Assembly (NCBI GenBank): GCA_031771865.1
Contig: JASISA010000007.1
Coordinates: 248,001-312,000 of the forward strand
Length of the DNA stretch: 64,000 nt
Direction of reading: 5' to 3'
DNA from: Nothophaeocryptopus gaeumannii
Taxonomy: Eukaryota > Ascomycota > Dothideomycetes > Mycosphaerellales > Mycosphaerellaceae
The notes beneath the pieces were generated by a model. The model was not told the DNA's origin. It saw only the letters and a list, made by a program, of their open reading frames with translations, and did no database searches. Positions within the stretch are counted from its first letter, which is position 1, and every line of letters begins with the position of its first letter. Positions 33,341 to 45,070 of this stretch are shown one piece after another. A program made the translations under genes and the position numbers.

Positions 33341-34751
33341 ATGTCGGCGCCGGAGCCTCCTACTTTGCCGGATCTGAATTCGGGACCGCGGAATTTCATT
33401 ACGACACCTCTCGACCATGGAGGCATTGCGCTCACGATATGTACGCTGCTGGGCACATGGGTCATCCTCTGCTTCATCGTTCGAGTATACATGCGCGCGA
33501 CGGTATCTGGGCCTTTCGGGAAGGATGATGCGGTTTGCGCTGTTGCCACGGTATGACGCCGGAACAATGTCGCCACTACTTCGACAGGAGACTAATATCT
33601 CGGCTCCAGGTCTTCGGCATCATTCAAATGATAGTGGCGTCGGCAGCTGTATCTCTGGGATTCGGTAAAGCAGTGGAGCTACTGACAGATGCGCAGATCG
33701 TGCAAGCAGAGAAGGTACATTCGCATATAACCTCATTGTTGGAGATATCACAGCTTACAATCAAGTAGGCTGTCTATGCAGCTCAATTGCTCTACATCGT
33801 CACGAATGCACTCGGCAAAGTCACCGTCGCACTTCTACTGGTACGTATCGTCTTCATCAAGAGTCGAGTATATACCTGCTATGGACTTGTTGGACTTTCG
33901 GCTATCTGGGGCTTCGCATCCTTTATCGCAGAGGCCGTCCGATGCTCTGGCCATGCGCCATGGAAGATCATTGGAGATGACCAATGCGGCGATCTGGTAT
34001 GTGGAATTATTTGGTCGGCGATAATGAGATACTGACCAATATTCAGCTACTGAGTTGGCAAGTTATCACAGCTTTCAATGTAATCATTGAAGTACTCATC
34101 TTCGCCATGCCCATATGGCTCGTGTGGGGCTTGCAAACGGATATCTCGAAGAAAGTCGTTGTGGTCGCAGTCTTCTCTCTCCGCCTTCCGGTGATAGTCG
34201 CGGCGATTCTTCGAGTCCACTTCCTCGCCGACACGATTGGGACTACCGAGCCCCTACTCAATGGAGTCCTTTCATTCATCTGTCTCAACGTCGAAATGCA
34301 TTACGGCCTCATGGCAGCCACAATGCCCACACTCAAGCCCTTTGTTGGAGCTTTCAACACCGGTTGGGGAACATACGATACCCAAGGCGTCAGCGGATAT
34401 GGACAGAACAGTGCAGGCTCCTACGCCATGCAGTCCCTAAACAACAAGAGCCATCAAAGCGCGCGCAGCCGGCGGAAAGGCTCTACGCCGAAACTCGGGA
34501 CGCAACATAGCAATCACGACCAGGAGACCGGCGAGATTCGACCGCATTATGGCAAGAATGTCACGCATGTCAAATCGACGGGCTCGCAACTTGGTGGCAC
34601 GCTGCGGCATTCTGCTGGAAGTGATGATTCAAAACAAATGATTATAAGGCAGACGATGACTACGGAAGTTCATGTCGAAGGAGACGGAGCTAGTCGAAGA
34701 GACCTCTCCAGTAGAGGAAACGACTCTATTGACTTCGCGACGATGCCGTAG
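33341..34751 (+). CDS. SAT4/PTH11-like rhodopsin-domain integral membrane protein
   Basis: Seven-helix membrane protein of the fungal 'rhodopsin domain' (SAT4/DUF3433-type) group, some members of which are PTH11-like receptors. Four exons: 33341-33550, 33610-33714, 33769-33996 and 34047-34751, 415 aa. Introns GTATGA...CTCCAG, GTACAT...GTAG and GTATGT...TTCAG are all phase 0. Signatures: RVYMRATVSGPFGKDDAVC after helix 1, a helix with WGFASFIAEAVRCSG, DQCGDL before helix 5, FAMPIWLVWGLQ and FSLRLPVIVAAILRV. The C-terminal 120 residues are soluble, Ser/Gly-rich and basic, with no domain seen. Whether it is a receptor or an enzyme partner is unknown; the usual CFEM domain of PTH11 is absent. Confidence 0.88.
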
Positions 34752-36412
34752 CCAGCTTCTGGTCATGCTTGCACGAATTGAATATCTGTATGGAGTTTGG
34801 ACTGGACTACAATAGTCTCTACAGGCGGCTTCTGGCGATTCGATCTCTACGATGCGAGATCTAGACAGCGGAGGCGCAAAGCGAAATTCTTGGTGGGAAG
34901 CGCTTATCATGTTCGCGATATTGATTAGGGAGGCTTCTTCGATGCAGCGATTACCGTTTCGGAGTACCGAGTATCCGGTCGCAAGCTGACTGTGTACGGA
35001 CAGGGGATTGCAGAAAGTTGCTTCCTTTCGGAACGAGAGGACGAGATACCCAAATTCAAATGGTACAATAATACAATGACGCCTCTCGGGATTTCAGTCC
35101 GCTGGAGTCTCTACGTATTGCCTTCTTCTTCTTCTTCTTCTTTTTTCGCGTGCGATTCAGCAGTACTCGCTGTCGCGTGTCTGTTTAAACTTCCTCACAT
35201 CAGATCCTCCAGAATCCAGATGCCGTTCCAATCGCGTGTCTCAGATCCAACAAGGCTCGCGAGTGCCGACCCCTGGTTGATGCAGGCGCGGCAACGCACG
35301 CCACGTTCACGGCCTTCTTATTACATGCACTGCACATCACTTTCTTCATTCTCTGAGAGTATTCCCGAATGTGAGCACGAAGAGCCCAAGACAATAGAGT
35401 AACGCGTCCTGTGTTCGGGTACTCGGGTCCAATGGAGCTACACAATTTGATGGAAGGGAAATGAAGTATACCTAGAACTCAGGAGCGGCCGAAGTGATGA
35501 CTGATGAAGAGACTGGAGAGAACATACTGTTTCCGTAGAAAGCTGCTGACGCACACGTAGATGTGAGGAGCGCCGCATTTCGTCAGGGAATTGCTGGTGT
35601 TTTGCTGACTGTGCCATGCGTATACATCAACCATGGATATCATCGACGCCTACTATATGCATGTCTTGCAGCTAGCCCTATGTTTGGAGACATTCCTTCC
35701 TGATGCTCGGCAAGAGCCATATCCTAGCGCGCCACGTTGACAGATGCACATCAGCATGAATGCAACGAAGAACATGGACAATTTAAATCGTTCACTGTCG
35801 AGCTGAATAGTCTCTTAGAAGGACATCCTGATGATTCTGCTATGAAGTGCAGATATTGATGACAACAAATGTCCGCAAAGATGAGCTGCGAATCCGATGG
35901 ACAATCGTCGCAGAACACCACAGAAGCTCAGAGCTTCGATCTAAGACAAGAAACAGATATGTCGCACAACATTAGACAGCAATTGCATTGATCGAGCTGA
36001 GAACCAGGAACCAGAAACTTTGACCGCACACACCGAATATACGAGCAGAGAATGAACGTTAGAGAGAGAGCTACTTGCCCTTTCTCCAACGGAATAACCC
36101 TCTGTGCCCCTGATAGTCTTACGTGCATTGAAAGCCAGGAAAGTATTCCGAGAGAGGACCGGCAACGACATCTGGCCTCTTTTTCCATTCGGCTTTCCTG
36201 TGGACTTGCTCACAGACCTATCTAATGGTGTGCATGCATGGCCGCGAGCTCAGCCAAAGTCCCAAGAAGCCCCCTACACCATATCCCATCTCACCCGCTC
36301 AGATTACGGCACAAGTCGGCTCTCTTGCATTATCGTTTCCCAAGAGCATGACTTCCGCAAAGTGCCCTCTTGAGGTTGACCAAAAGTAGTTCCGGCTTCC
36401 TTACTCAAAGCT
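34752..36412. other. Intergenic region with a CTT microsatellite
   Basis: 1.66 kb between convergent genes. A CTT repeat lies at about 35122-35140. Frames here are short and without recognisable motifs. No gene supported. Confidence 0.5.
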
Positions 36413-37518
36413 CTAGTCAGTATCAATCTGATCATTCGCCAGAGCGCGCGACAGATCGTGCAACAGCCTTCTTAAGTCGACATCCGCGCGAAACAGCTCG
36501 GAGAGCCTAGAGCGCAGCGTGACGAAGGTGTTTGAGGTTGGGAGGCAAGTAACCTCCGAGATTTTCCGCATTCGAATGCTCAGGTCATGGAACCTCTCCA
36601 AGGTGCTAGGCCGTATCTCGGTGGCCCGTTCTTGTTTGAGATGCTGATGAGTGATGATAAACGCCTCGGCTGCAGTCGAGTCGGCCCAAGAGAGCCCTCC
36701 TTGCTCGGCTAATTGAACGATGACATCCATTGCGGCGTTCAATTCTGCCAAGATACCGGGTATCTGGCTCAGGAGTGCGGAGCTCTCTGGAGGGTCTCTC
36801 ACCGCAGTTTGTGCGGCGATGGAGTCTGGGGTCAAGCCCATAATCTTTAGTTCCTTGAGCTCACCGAGCATGCAAACTGGGTATACGTCCAACGAAGAGT
36901 CATGAGGGTCCTTTCCGAGAACGTTGAAGCGAGTGAAGTCAGCCACGAACGACCGCAGCCGATGACCGTCCATGAGGAAGTCGCATAAGGAATACAAGAT
37001 GTTCTCCGCTGAACTGAAGTGCATGTCGTTGAAGTCGAGGAAGTGCTCATGGCTTATTGAGAACTTGATGAACTGGGCACGTCGGAGGAAGCTAGGCCAA
37101 GTGATTGTAGTAAATGGCTTCTCCACGGAGGCGAAGTGGTAATTTTCCATGCTGTAGTCTCCAGATCGGCTGCCGTGAGTGTAGACACCATCTCGATAAA
37201 GCTTCACCTCGATGAGGTTGTCGCCATACAGAACGCTTATGGCTTCTTATTGATCTGTTTCGAGGCGGCCAGGATTTGCGGGAAGCAGGTGAATGAGTTC
37301 TTGAGGATGAGCAGCTCTTCATAAACGCGGTTTCGAAGCTCCGGTGCCATATCGAGGAAGCGAAAGTTCTGGTTCGCATCTGCTGCTTTCAGGGCGGCGA
37401 GGTAATCGCGTCGTTGGTGTGGCCTGTTTGACGACGGAGTCACAGTCAGGCGGCGATCGGCAGCGAATTTGGCCAATTCGGCCTTGGTGCAGTGGGTGTA
37501 CTTCATTCTGCTCTGCAT
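36413..37518 (-). pseudogene. SAP-like/F-box-like family gene split by one frameshift
   Basis: Belongs to a family of fungal proteins with an N-terminal SAP-like helix pair (CTKAELAKFAADRRL) and an F-box-like motif (FRFLDMAPELRNRVYEELL), then PQILAASKQIN. The family is, from memory, strongly expanded in Mycosphaerellales. The frame from the ATG at 37518 stops just after ...KQINKKP. The next frame, shifted by one base at about 37243-37247 (AATAAGAAGCC), continues with the expected AISVLYGDNLIEVKLYRDGVYTHG and runs to 36413. One missing base, for example in a GG pair, explains it; no GT-AG intron does. Without the lesion it would be about 368 aa. It is either a young pseudogene or a sequence error. 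Function unknown. Confidence 0.75.
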
Positions 37519-37888
37519 GCGCTCGAATTGACCAGTGGTGCTGGGGGTGTTGGAGGTGGTCTGTTTTGTTGCTGAGTGATTGAAGTTGAGGTGAGGTCGA
37601 GAGAGCTTGACAAGTTCTAGTCCGGAGCGTGGCCGCTCGGTTAGGTTAGGCGGTGCACAAACGTCCTTCACATGCGTCAAATAAGGCACGCGACCTATTC
37701 ACTTGCAGCAAACACGGGACTTCGATAGGCTTGTTGTGCATCCCGTCGCCTCACTCGAAGCATCTCTGTCAAACCGCGACTGCCTGTGCCCTTCGACTGC
37801 TCTCCAGCGTGACGCGACGGTCTGAGCAGACTGAAGCATGCGATCCGCCACATTCGCGACCAAGAACCGTCTCCAGCTCCGGACATCT
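37519..37888. other. Short intergenic region
   Basis: 370 bp between two - strand genes: 3' flank of the methyltransferase and promoter of the F-box-like gene. The F-box frame is open further upstream (to about 37689) but without an ATG. Confidence 0.5.
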
Positions 37889-38825
37889 TTATTTCCTCCT
37901 GGCTAAAACCAACGCAGACCCCCACTCAATATCAACCACACCCTCCTCTTCTGCAAACACCTCATCAACCTTCGCCATCTCATCAAATATCTGGTCCAAA
38001 AGGTCTCCATTCCCTCCTCTTACCCTCGCCTCGCGCCCAGCATGAGCCTCTTTCCACCCATGATACGAACTCCACGTCCTCACATACTCTTTACATTCAC
38101 CCACAGTCGTCCTTCTCTCCATGAACAGAGTTCCCTCGCCAGAATGTGGACCGTTAGTGCCGGGTTCGTATTCGATTCTCGTTACATCCTCCCACCGATC
38201 GCTTGGAGGCTGGATGATTCGCAACTTATCCTGTACGTAAGAGCGACCGGGTTGCGGCCAGTAGAAGCCTAGCATGTCGGGATGAGTGTCATAGCAACAT
38301 CGTTGGAAGATCTCGCTCGCTTTGGGAAAGTCCACGAAAACGTGATCTTTATAGCCCCAGAAAGCTAGTGTTCCGCCTGGTCTGACGATGCGGTTCATTT
38401 CGGGCCAAAGTTTCGCATAGTCGAACCAGTGGGATGATTGGGCGGCAGTTACGCAGTCCACTGACTTATCCGAGATAGATGGAAGGCTTTCGGCTGAGGC
38501 TTGAAAGTATAAGGTAGTAGGAAGCTTCTCTTCGGGAGTGCTTTCTTGCGCTTGTTTGACCATGCCAGCGGAGGGGTCCGTGCCGATTACTTTGCAGAAG
38601 TTTTTGGACATTTCTCGGGTTGCTATGCCTGTGCCGCAGCCTAGATCTAGGCAAGTGCCTTTTGGACCACGGTGGTAGGCCAGGATGGCGTTGTAGAGAC
38701 TGGCCGGGTAAGAAGGTCGGAAAGCAGCGTAGGAGGCATGGCCGAATGACTTTTGACTATCGTCCGCTTAGTTGACTGACATGTCTTGATGGCCGAAAGG
38801 GCGTTGCTTACGCGAAAGTTGCCAT
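37889..38825 (-). CDS. SAM-dependent methyltransferase (trans-aconitate 3-methyltransferase-like)
   Basis: Class I methyltransferase similar to yeast Tmt1 and relatives; substrate not determinable. Two exons: 38812-38825 (ATGGCAACTTTCGC) and 37889-38756, 293 aa. The intron GTAAGC...GATAG joins GC|T to give MATFAQKSFGHASYAAFRPSYP, the usual start of this family. An upstream AG (CTAAG) would bring an immediate stop, so the later acceptor is used. Motif I is LDLGCGTG (41-48), followed by the acidic loop VIGTDPSAGMVKQAQ. The motif II region is VDCVTAAQSSHWFDYAKLWPEM, and RPGGTLAFWGY is motif III. All core elements are intact. The frame in exon 2 lacks an ATG until residue 55, so ORF callers truncate it. 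Confidence 0.9.
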
Positions 38826-39430
38826 GTTGCAGTTGTTGTTCAGCTAGACGTTTCGATGCTTCAGGAGGCTTTGGCTACAGTGATTTTGGTGATGTCCGAT
38901 CAAAACCAAATGCTCAGGTCGAAAAGTTTCGCGCAAGTCTAGTCCTTGTCTATTCATTCAGTGAGACTGCATGATCGTATGTGTTCGGCGTAGTGCATCG
39001 GGGCAATCGAGGAGCAGTCGGGAAAGATGCAGGATGTGAACAGCACGCACGAGCGTACTCAAGCCCCCGCCTGTAAACGCGTCCAAGCGAAGACGCTGTA
39101 TCTAGTCGCTGTACAGAAGCCGTGAAGTGTCGTTCGCAAAAAGGGGATGGTCCGGTCTCCGATGTTCGGCGCTCCAAACTTTAAATAGAACTACGAGGCC
39201 CTCTCGAGTGTATATGTTGCTGCGAAAAATATCAAATGCGCGTGCGGTGGCATCTTTCATCGTCTGAGTCAGGGATGGAGGAAACTATTATTTGGTTATG
39301 TTTGACATTGCTGTGAGTAGCCCATAACCGAGCGATACCGACGCTCTCCCGTCGTGAACTCCATCGCTCTCTAGAAAGTTCATCAAAAGCAGTCATTGTC
39401 TGCTACATCCAGCTTGCAAGTGCTTGCTAC
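38826..39430. other. Intergenic region
   Basis: 605 bp between two - strand genes, presumably the methyltransferase promoter and RFC2 3' UTR. No gene or repeat seen. Confidence 0.5.
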
Positions 39431-40704
39431 TCATCGATCCCCAGACATGACGCCCGAGATCTGAAGGCACAAGTCCAGGATGGTCAGATGCTCATCACTC
39501 CCATCGACTAGCCTCTTGTCCGTCTGGGAGAACGCCAGCACGATCCTGTTCTTCGCCCAGTCTCCAGTGATCTCGTTCGAAATGACCGTCCTCTCGTACA
39601 GCTGGGTAACAATCTGGCTCGCAGACCATCCTTCAGCCACCAGATCCTCGACAGCCTTAGCGATGGGCTCGTACGGTGTGGAGCCTTTCGATCGTGGAGT
39701 CATGGCTGTCGTTAATCGGTCAATGGTGCTGCTTGGAATCACGCCTGCTATCTCTTCGATGGCTGCTACTGTGACCGGTTTTGAATCCAGGACAGAGTCT
39801 ACTTCCATCGCATCTCCGTCTTCGTCGTCTTCCACTGCCTTCCGCTTCCGCTTCTTCTCTGGTGCACTGCCCATTTGCACGGCGCCCACTAGCCTCGCAG
39901 CTGATTGCAAGAACGTGATCGCTTTCCGCAGATCACCCTCACTGCACCTCAGCAGTGTGTCCGTGACTCCATCTTCCAGCTTCACGCCCTCCAGTCGTGC
40001 GATGTCCTCAATTCTCTTTCCTGCATTCCCCTCATCCAAGCTCTTGAATCGAAACTTGCTGCATCTCGACGCCAGAGGATCAATGATTCGCGTAACGTAG
40101 TTGCAGATCAAGCAGAAGCGGGTGATTTTGCTGTACGTCTCCATAGTCCTCCTCAACGCGCTCTGCGCATCCTGTGTCATACTGTCCGCTTCATCTAGAA
40201 TAATTAACTTATACGGCGGACACGGATACTTCTTCTTGTACTCTTCTCCCGCAGGTCCAGAAGGCGGATTTGAAAGCTGCATCCTGGCGAAGTCCTTGAC
40301 CTTCTCCCGCACGATAGAAATTCCGCGTTCATCGGACGCATTGAGTTCGAGGACACGAGATTTGATGAGTTCGGGCCCGTAGAGCTGTTTGGCGAGAGCG
40401 AGGACTGTGGATGTTTTGCCTGTTCCTGGGGGTCCGTAGAAGAGCATGTGCGGGAGGTTGGCGGATTGAAGGGTGCGGCGGAGGACGGTGACGGTGTGGT
40501 CTTGAGCAGCGACGTCGTCGAGAGACTTGGGGCGGCTATGATCATTGTTAGTAGTCATATACACACAGTCTCAATGGTATGTACCTACTACTTCTCAACC
40601 CATGGCTGGAGGCGGTTGTCTTCTGGCTTAGCGGTCTCTTTGGATGAGCTTGCCTTTGCGACGGCGGCCGCTTGCCGCGCTCTGTTGTCGAAGAAGCTAT
40701 TCAT
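39431..40704 (-). CDS. RFC2: Replication factor C subunit Rfc2
   Basis: AAA+ subunit of the PCNA clamp loader (yeast Rfc2, human RFC4), acting at replication forks and in checkpoint clamp loaders. Two exons: 40589-40704 and 39431-40535, 406 aa. The 53 bp intron GTAGGT...CATAG joins TA|C to give QPWVEKYRPKSLDDVAAQD, the canonical RFC box II. Walker A is GPPGTGKT (73-80), Walker B ILDEAD (ends 156), and the arginine-finger SRC motif is at about 195-197 (PLASRCSKFRF). A basic/acidic insert (EKKRKRKAVEDDEDGDAMEV) in the C-terminal part may carry a nuclear signal. ACGCGT lies 66 bp upstream of the ATG, as in many MBF-controlled replication genes. DSC4 is divergent upstream. Confidence 0.97.
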
Positions 40705-41006
40705 CGCGACGAAGGTCAATCGGATGGTATAGTGCAGTCTGGTGAAGTCGAAGATCGAGCGTGTCGTTCACGCGTCGCGGAGGACGTGTCTCACTTCCGA
40801 CGTCCCGATCAATCTCGGCAAGTGCGAACGCCAGCGGCTCTTGTTGCCCTGTCCCATCCACGTGCCTGCGTTCAACATTCATTTCACCACCACCTCACCT
40901 TCACAAAGATCGTATAGATAGCGGATAGCTGTATGCGCATGTGGAAGATAAACGCCTCCGATGACCTCCAGACGACCACGACTCTGCTTCTGCGCAGCGA
41001 CGAGCT
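40705..41006. promoter_or_regulatory. Bidirectional promoter RFC2/DSC4 with ACGCGT box
   Basis: 302 bp between divergent starts. ACGCGT at 40770-40775 is 66 bp from the RFC2 start and matches the MluI cell-cycle box bound by MBF in yeasts. The hexamer is not rare in the window, so the link to cell-cycle control is inferred from the gene type. Confidence 0.5.
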
Positions 41007-42057
41007 ATGAACGATGAGCCGTCATCCTCCGCCAATCCACCACCGCCTAGAATCATCGACGATGAGGTCGAGACCCCAGAGCGACCGCTCACGGCGGCGG
41101 AGATCGCAGAGCGGAGGAAGAAGAACCGAGATGGCTTCAACAGGAAGAGAGGAGACTTGCTTGATGATCTACTCAGAGCCCTGGATATACTCGTCTATGC
41201 CGAGCTGAGCATCATCTATGCTATGGAGTAAGCGCACCTTATACATGCGCATGCCAACACTGGCTGACTTGCATTGAAGCTGCGCATTCTTTCGTTTCCT
41301 CATCCGAGCGTTCGTGCAGTTCCTCTTCCTCACACCCAAGCCAGCCATATTCCCCGAGCCGCCCGCGAATCGGCCGTACATTGGCGCAATCTTCGGCTCG
41401 AACGTCCTGTGCCTTCTGCTTCACATGTGGTACAATGCGCCTTCTGCTGGCGAGGCGACGAGAGGATACCTACATGGTGGTCTGGCCATGGATTTCATTG
41501 GACAGAAAGGTCCCTCCAGCAAGGTTCATCTGGCTCTATTGGATGTATTGGTCCTAGTGTTGCAAGTCGTCCACCTCTCGGCATATGTTCTGCGACAGCG
41601 TCTGAAGGATAACCTGACGGAAGCGGCGACGGCCTCAACTGTGCCGCCCTTAGTTCCTGCAGCTTCGACCGGCCAAGATCTAGATCACGAGGAACGCGGC
41701 GTGCGCAGGTCCATCGAACAACAGCAAAGCGAAGAAATCGAAATGCGGAATCTCAATCCATCGGGACGAAGCACAATTGCCGACCCCGGAGAAGCTACCT
41801 CATCTGACAGAGAAGCACTTCTGGCGTCCACCGCCATGCCTCGGCGCTCTGATGCGCACATATTCGATGCTTTCAACTCTGGACAAATCGTCATTGCGGA
41901 TCTGGATGTCTGGAAGACAGTCAAGGAACAGTTCCTTGCTTACAGCAAGTCCGCGCCGGATACAGAGCGAACAGAACGGAATCGCTTGATGCGGCAGAGA
42001 TTGGCTGCAAGAGCATTGCAGTGGCGTTTTGGCGCAGTAGCAAGAGGCACTGTATGA
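41007..42057 (+). CDS. DSC4: Dsc4-like DUF1746 protein, Golgi DSC E3 ligase subunit
   Basis: DUF1746 protein; in fission yeast the DUF1746 protein Dsc4 belongs to the Golgi/endosome DSC ubiquitin ligase that activates SREBP. Two exons: 41007-41227 and 41280-42057, 332 aa. The 52 bp intron (GTAAGC...TTGAAG) joins GA|C to give AELSIIYAMDCAFFRFLIRAFVQFLFLTPKP, the DUF1746 core. Start of the domain: RKRGDLLDDLLRALDILVYAEL (about 45-66). Membrane segments are visible around the splice site, at YIGAIFGSNVLCLLLHMWY, and at LALLDVLVLVLQVVHLSAYVL. The C-terminal half is soluble and ends with RLAARALQWRFGAVARG. The AAG acceptor is less common but is the one that preserves the motif. Confidence 0.88.
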
Positions 42058-42641
42058 AAAGATCTAAGCAAGTCAAGAACTGTAATCTTAACTGCTGTCG
42101 TCAAAATCCAGTCATATCTTCGCACCCTCTTACCTCTCCTCGCCTCTATCAACCTCGGGAAACAACTGCAATGTGAATCCCAAAGCAGACCTCTCTCACC
42201 CCTTCAGAAAACTATATCTCCCCAAAACCACCGGATAAGCAGGCGGATGGCGCAAAAGGAGAGTCTCTCGGATGATATTCCTTTTTTTTTCAGGCTCGAC
42301 CATCTCTATGAAAGTATTTTAAAGCGACTTTACTCGTACTCAACGCCATTTCGAAATGGAAAGATCGAAAGCCTTAACTTAACATCAGAGGTGAATTTCT
42401 GGACAAACGCAATGCGGAGACGACGCTGTCTTCACAGATTCGCCGTATTTGATGAAGTCGCTTCCAAGGGGAGGGAAACAAGGTGACAGTTAAAAGCGGC
42501 TTATATGAAAACAGTATTCTTTCTTTCTTTTGGGTTTGCTGTCGTGGACTTATATACAAAAACTCATTCCACATTTCAGGTTTTTTTCGTATCCCCTCAT
42601 CATCTTCTATTATGCCTGAACTTGACGGGAGGTAGATTTGT
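42058..42641. other. Convergent 3' intergenic region
   Basis: 584 bp between the stop codons of DSC4 and the glycerophosphodiesterase gene. AT-rich in places, with a poly-T run (about 42285-42293) and TTTCTTTC-type sequence. No gene. Confidence 0.5.
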
Positions 42642-44030
42642 CTATTTGTACACATTCTCCGGCCCCGTCAACCCAAAACAATTCGCAAAATAAGTCACAG
42701 ATGAGGCCCAGTCGGTGAATAGAGCCTTGATCTTGATTTGATTGGCAAGGACGTCCAGCAGGTTGTAGTATTGTCCATCGTACGAGACGATATCGGCAAT
42801 GCTGCTGAAGTAGTACTCTCCTCTCGACTTGACGGTAGCCAAGGGGCCGCTACGCTCGTAGGTCCAGGCGATGATGTCGAAGCCGTGGTCGGTGATAGCC
42901 TTGGAGTATGCGGTCGGGACGATAGTATCGTTGTTAGGACCGCCAGCTTGGACCAGCATAGGAATGGAAGGACCGATGATGTTGACGCCGGTAGCACGGA
43001 CTTCAGTCAGGTTGGCAGTCGCGTTGGCAATGTCGGCTGGCGTGTCGTATTCTTGAAGGAAAATGGCCTGCTTTCCGAACTCGTGGTCGTTTTTGAGCCA
43101 GTAGAGAATATCATCGTACAAGAAGCTCTGTGGCCAGATGCGGTCGTAGGAGATATTTCGTCTTTTGAAGGTGTCGACGAAGTCTTGGGCGTACTGCTGC
43201 TGAGTGTAGCCGTGGAATGGCATAGGGACCCATGGAGAGGGAGGAGTCTTCAGCTCAGGAGTGAAGTTGCGCTGGACTGGAAGTGACTCGACGAGATCGA
43301 TGTAGGTGTCCAGGGTCAGGAGCTTGCCACAGGTGTCATAAAGCTCAGTGCGCCAGTCTGGAGCGATTCCCTGGTAGTCCTGTGGGGTCCTGGCTGATGC
43401 GTTGTAGGCATCCTGCTTTCCACAGAGAGTCTGGTACTCGGCGATGGTGATGTCTGAAGTGCAGCAGACCGCGGTAGCTCCATTTGGAGAGGAGGCATTT
43501 GCTGGCGTAAAAGGGACCACACACTTCTTGGCCAACTCTGGTCGGACAAGGATGTCTGTGGTAGTGTGGAGATCGCAGAGCGAGTGTCTGCATACAAGTC
43601 CTCTGTCGCCAGTGAAGGAGACATCGCACTCGAGGATTCCAGCTCCCATACGAGCACCTGCTTGCTCGGATTGAGCAGTCTCTTCTGGAAATTGCAGAGT
43701 ACCTCCGCCACGGTGGCCAATGGTGAAGCCAGTGACTGAAAAGTCCAAGTTCTCGCACGACTCAAGCTTGCTTTTCAGGGCGCTGTCGGTCATGTTCTGG
43801 ACAATGTAGTACGGGCGTGGACCAAGCGAGACGACGTATTTGTCTTCCGGTTGCTGGCCGTTGCCTCCGTGCCATGGGTTGCTAAGTCAGTGTCAGTGCC
43901 GTGCAAAGTCACTGCTGCTTCGAATGTCTCACCCTCCACCATGGCCCCAGGCGCCAGGCCCTCCACCCCACTGGGGCAGAGCATAGGCGGTGGTCAGCAG
44001 AGCTGCAGAAATGAGAGTAATGGCAGACAT
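42642..44030 (-). CDS. Secreted glycerophosphodiester phosphodiesterase
   Basis: GDPD-family enzyme hydrolysing glycerophosphodiesters to glycerol-3-phosphate and an alcohol. Two exons: 43933-44030 and 42642-43881, 445 aa. The intron GTGAGA...ACTTAG (51 bp) joins GG|C. Residues 1-17 (MSAITLISAALLTTAYA) are a clear signal peptide, followed by a Gly/Trp-rich linker. Catalytic pattern: GHRGG (H89, R90), ECD (E117, D119) and H132 (VCRHSLCDLH), the usual general acid-base and metal-binding set. Several N-x-S/T sites and paired cysteines fit a secreted or cell-wall enzyme. In gene orientation CACGTGGG occurs about 225 bp upstream, resembling a phosphate-response (Pho4/NUC-1) site, fitting a role in phosphate scavenging. 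Confidence 0.93.
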
Positions 44031-44700
44031 CGTCAGAACTAGCAGTGCCAGGAACAGAACCCTACCCAAAAGTCATCCATGTCAAATATATAGCCTGTTG
44101 CGGCTCAAACTAATGCCTGCAGCTGTGCAGCAGTGCAGCAGGGTTCAGGTGCACCCGACAACGGAGAATCGGACAAGCAATGAACAAGCAGCGAGCTTGC
44201 CTACTTCAGCAGATATTGATCCATGGTGCTGCGGAGAGGGCGATGCTAGTTTCCCACGTGTGAGCATCGCAGCATTCCTAGTAGCTGCGTCCTGCATATG
44301 TGAGAGCTAAACGCGGTAGGACTTCTCAAGCGGCATGTCTTCTGGAATGTGTGAAGGCCTAGCTGCATCTCACTGCAGGAACAGATGACGTCGGTGCGAA
44401 AAGTCAATGGGTGGCCGTGTCGAGCCGTGTTCCAGACACATCGAAGTACGAGAGGCTGTTGTGGTGGATGCACGGCCAACGAGATAATTAGGTTGGAGAA
44501 CGTGAGAGCCCTTGATGCAAGAACCATTCCGTGCATGAAGGGTGGATGAACAAGAGGAGAGGAGAGAAGCGCAAGTTGAGAAGGTGTCGACTGTTGCCGA
44601 CATGATCCAAAGTGAACCGGCGGCCCTTCTCCTTGACTTTCCCCGCCTTCTCCACACGTCTCCTCAACCTCACTCTCGCTCCATTTCAGCAAGAGCGAAC
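44031..44700. other. Intergenic region, GDPD promoter
   Basis: 670 bp upstream of the GDPD gene and of a possible small + strand gene. It contains CACGTG at 44255-44260. No other feature seen. Confidence 0.45.
44255..44260. promoter_or_regulatory. CACGTG (CACGTGGG in GDPD orientation), possible PHO site
   Basis: On the - strand the site reads CACGTGGG, the high-affinity Pho4 core. It lies about 225 bp upstream of the secreted GDPD start. CACGTG also occurs elsewhere in the window, so this rests mainly on the gene context. Confidence 0.35.
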
Positions 44701-45066
44701 ATGTCATCCGACACGAGCGAACCCACACTGCGGAGAGCAATCCATGTCCCTCGATGTGCCTACCACGCCGCTCTTACGTTCATAGCAGCAGATAGGTTCG
44801 CTGGGCAGGGTCAAATGTATTTCAGTCCTGACTCGAGCGCTTTAGCCGAGTTGAGGCACTTCAAAGAAATCGACCATCTAGCGAGATCTGGAATTCTATC
44901 TCTTGCTGAAGCCAAGGCACTGTGTGAGGAGTGCGGTAGCAGTCGGAAACTAGGAGACCGGGCCTGCTCAATGACAGTACTTCTCCACAAGCTGGGGGGT
45001 CCTTGGGGCTTGTGCAAGAATCTCGCGAAAACACTGGAAGCCATTCTTGATGGTGCTACGGCTTGA
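44701..45066 (+). CDS. Possible small hypothetical protein
   Basis: Open frame of 121 aa from the ATG at 44701 (MSSDTSEPTLRRAIHVPRC). The frame is open further upstream (to 44542, a GTG). It shows no domain I recognise; the composition is plausible for protein, with six cysteines including CEECG. It ends 4 bp from the 3' end of the P450 pseudogene on the other strand. It could be a lineage-specific gene or a chance frame. Confidence 0.35.
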   Translation: MSSDTSEPTLRRAIHVPRCAYHAALTFIAADRFAGQGQMYFSPDSSALAELRHFKEIDHLARSGILSLAEAKALCEECGSSRKLGDRACSMTVLLHKLGGPWGLCKNLAKTLEAILDGATA

Positions 45067-45070
45067 GCGA

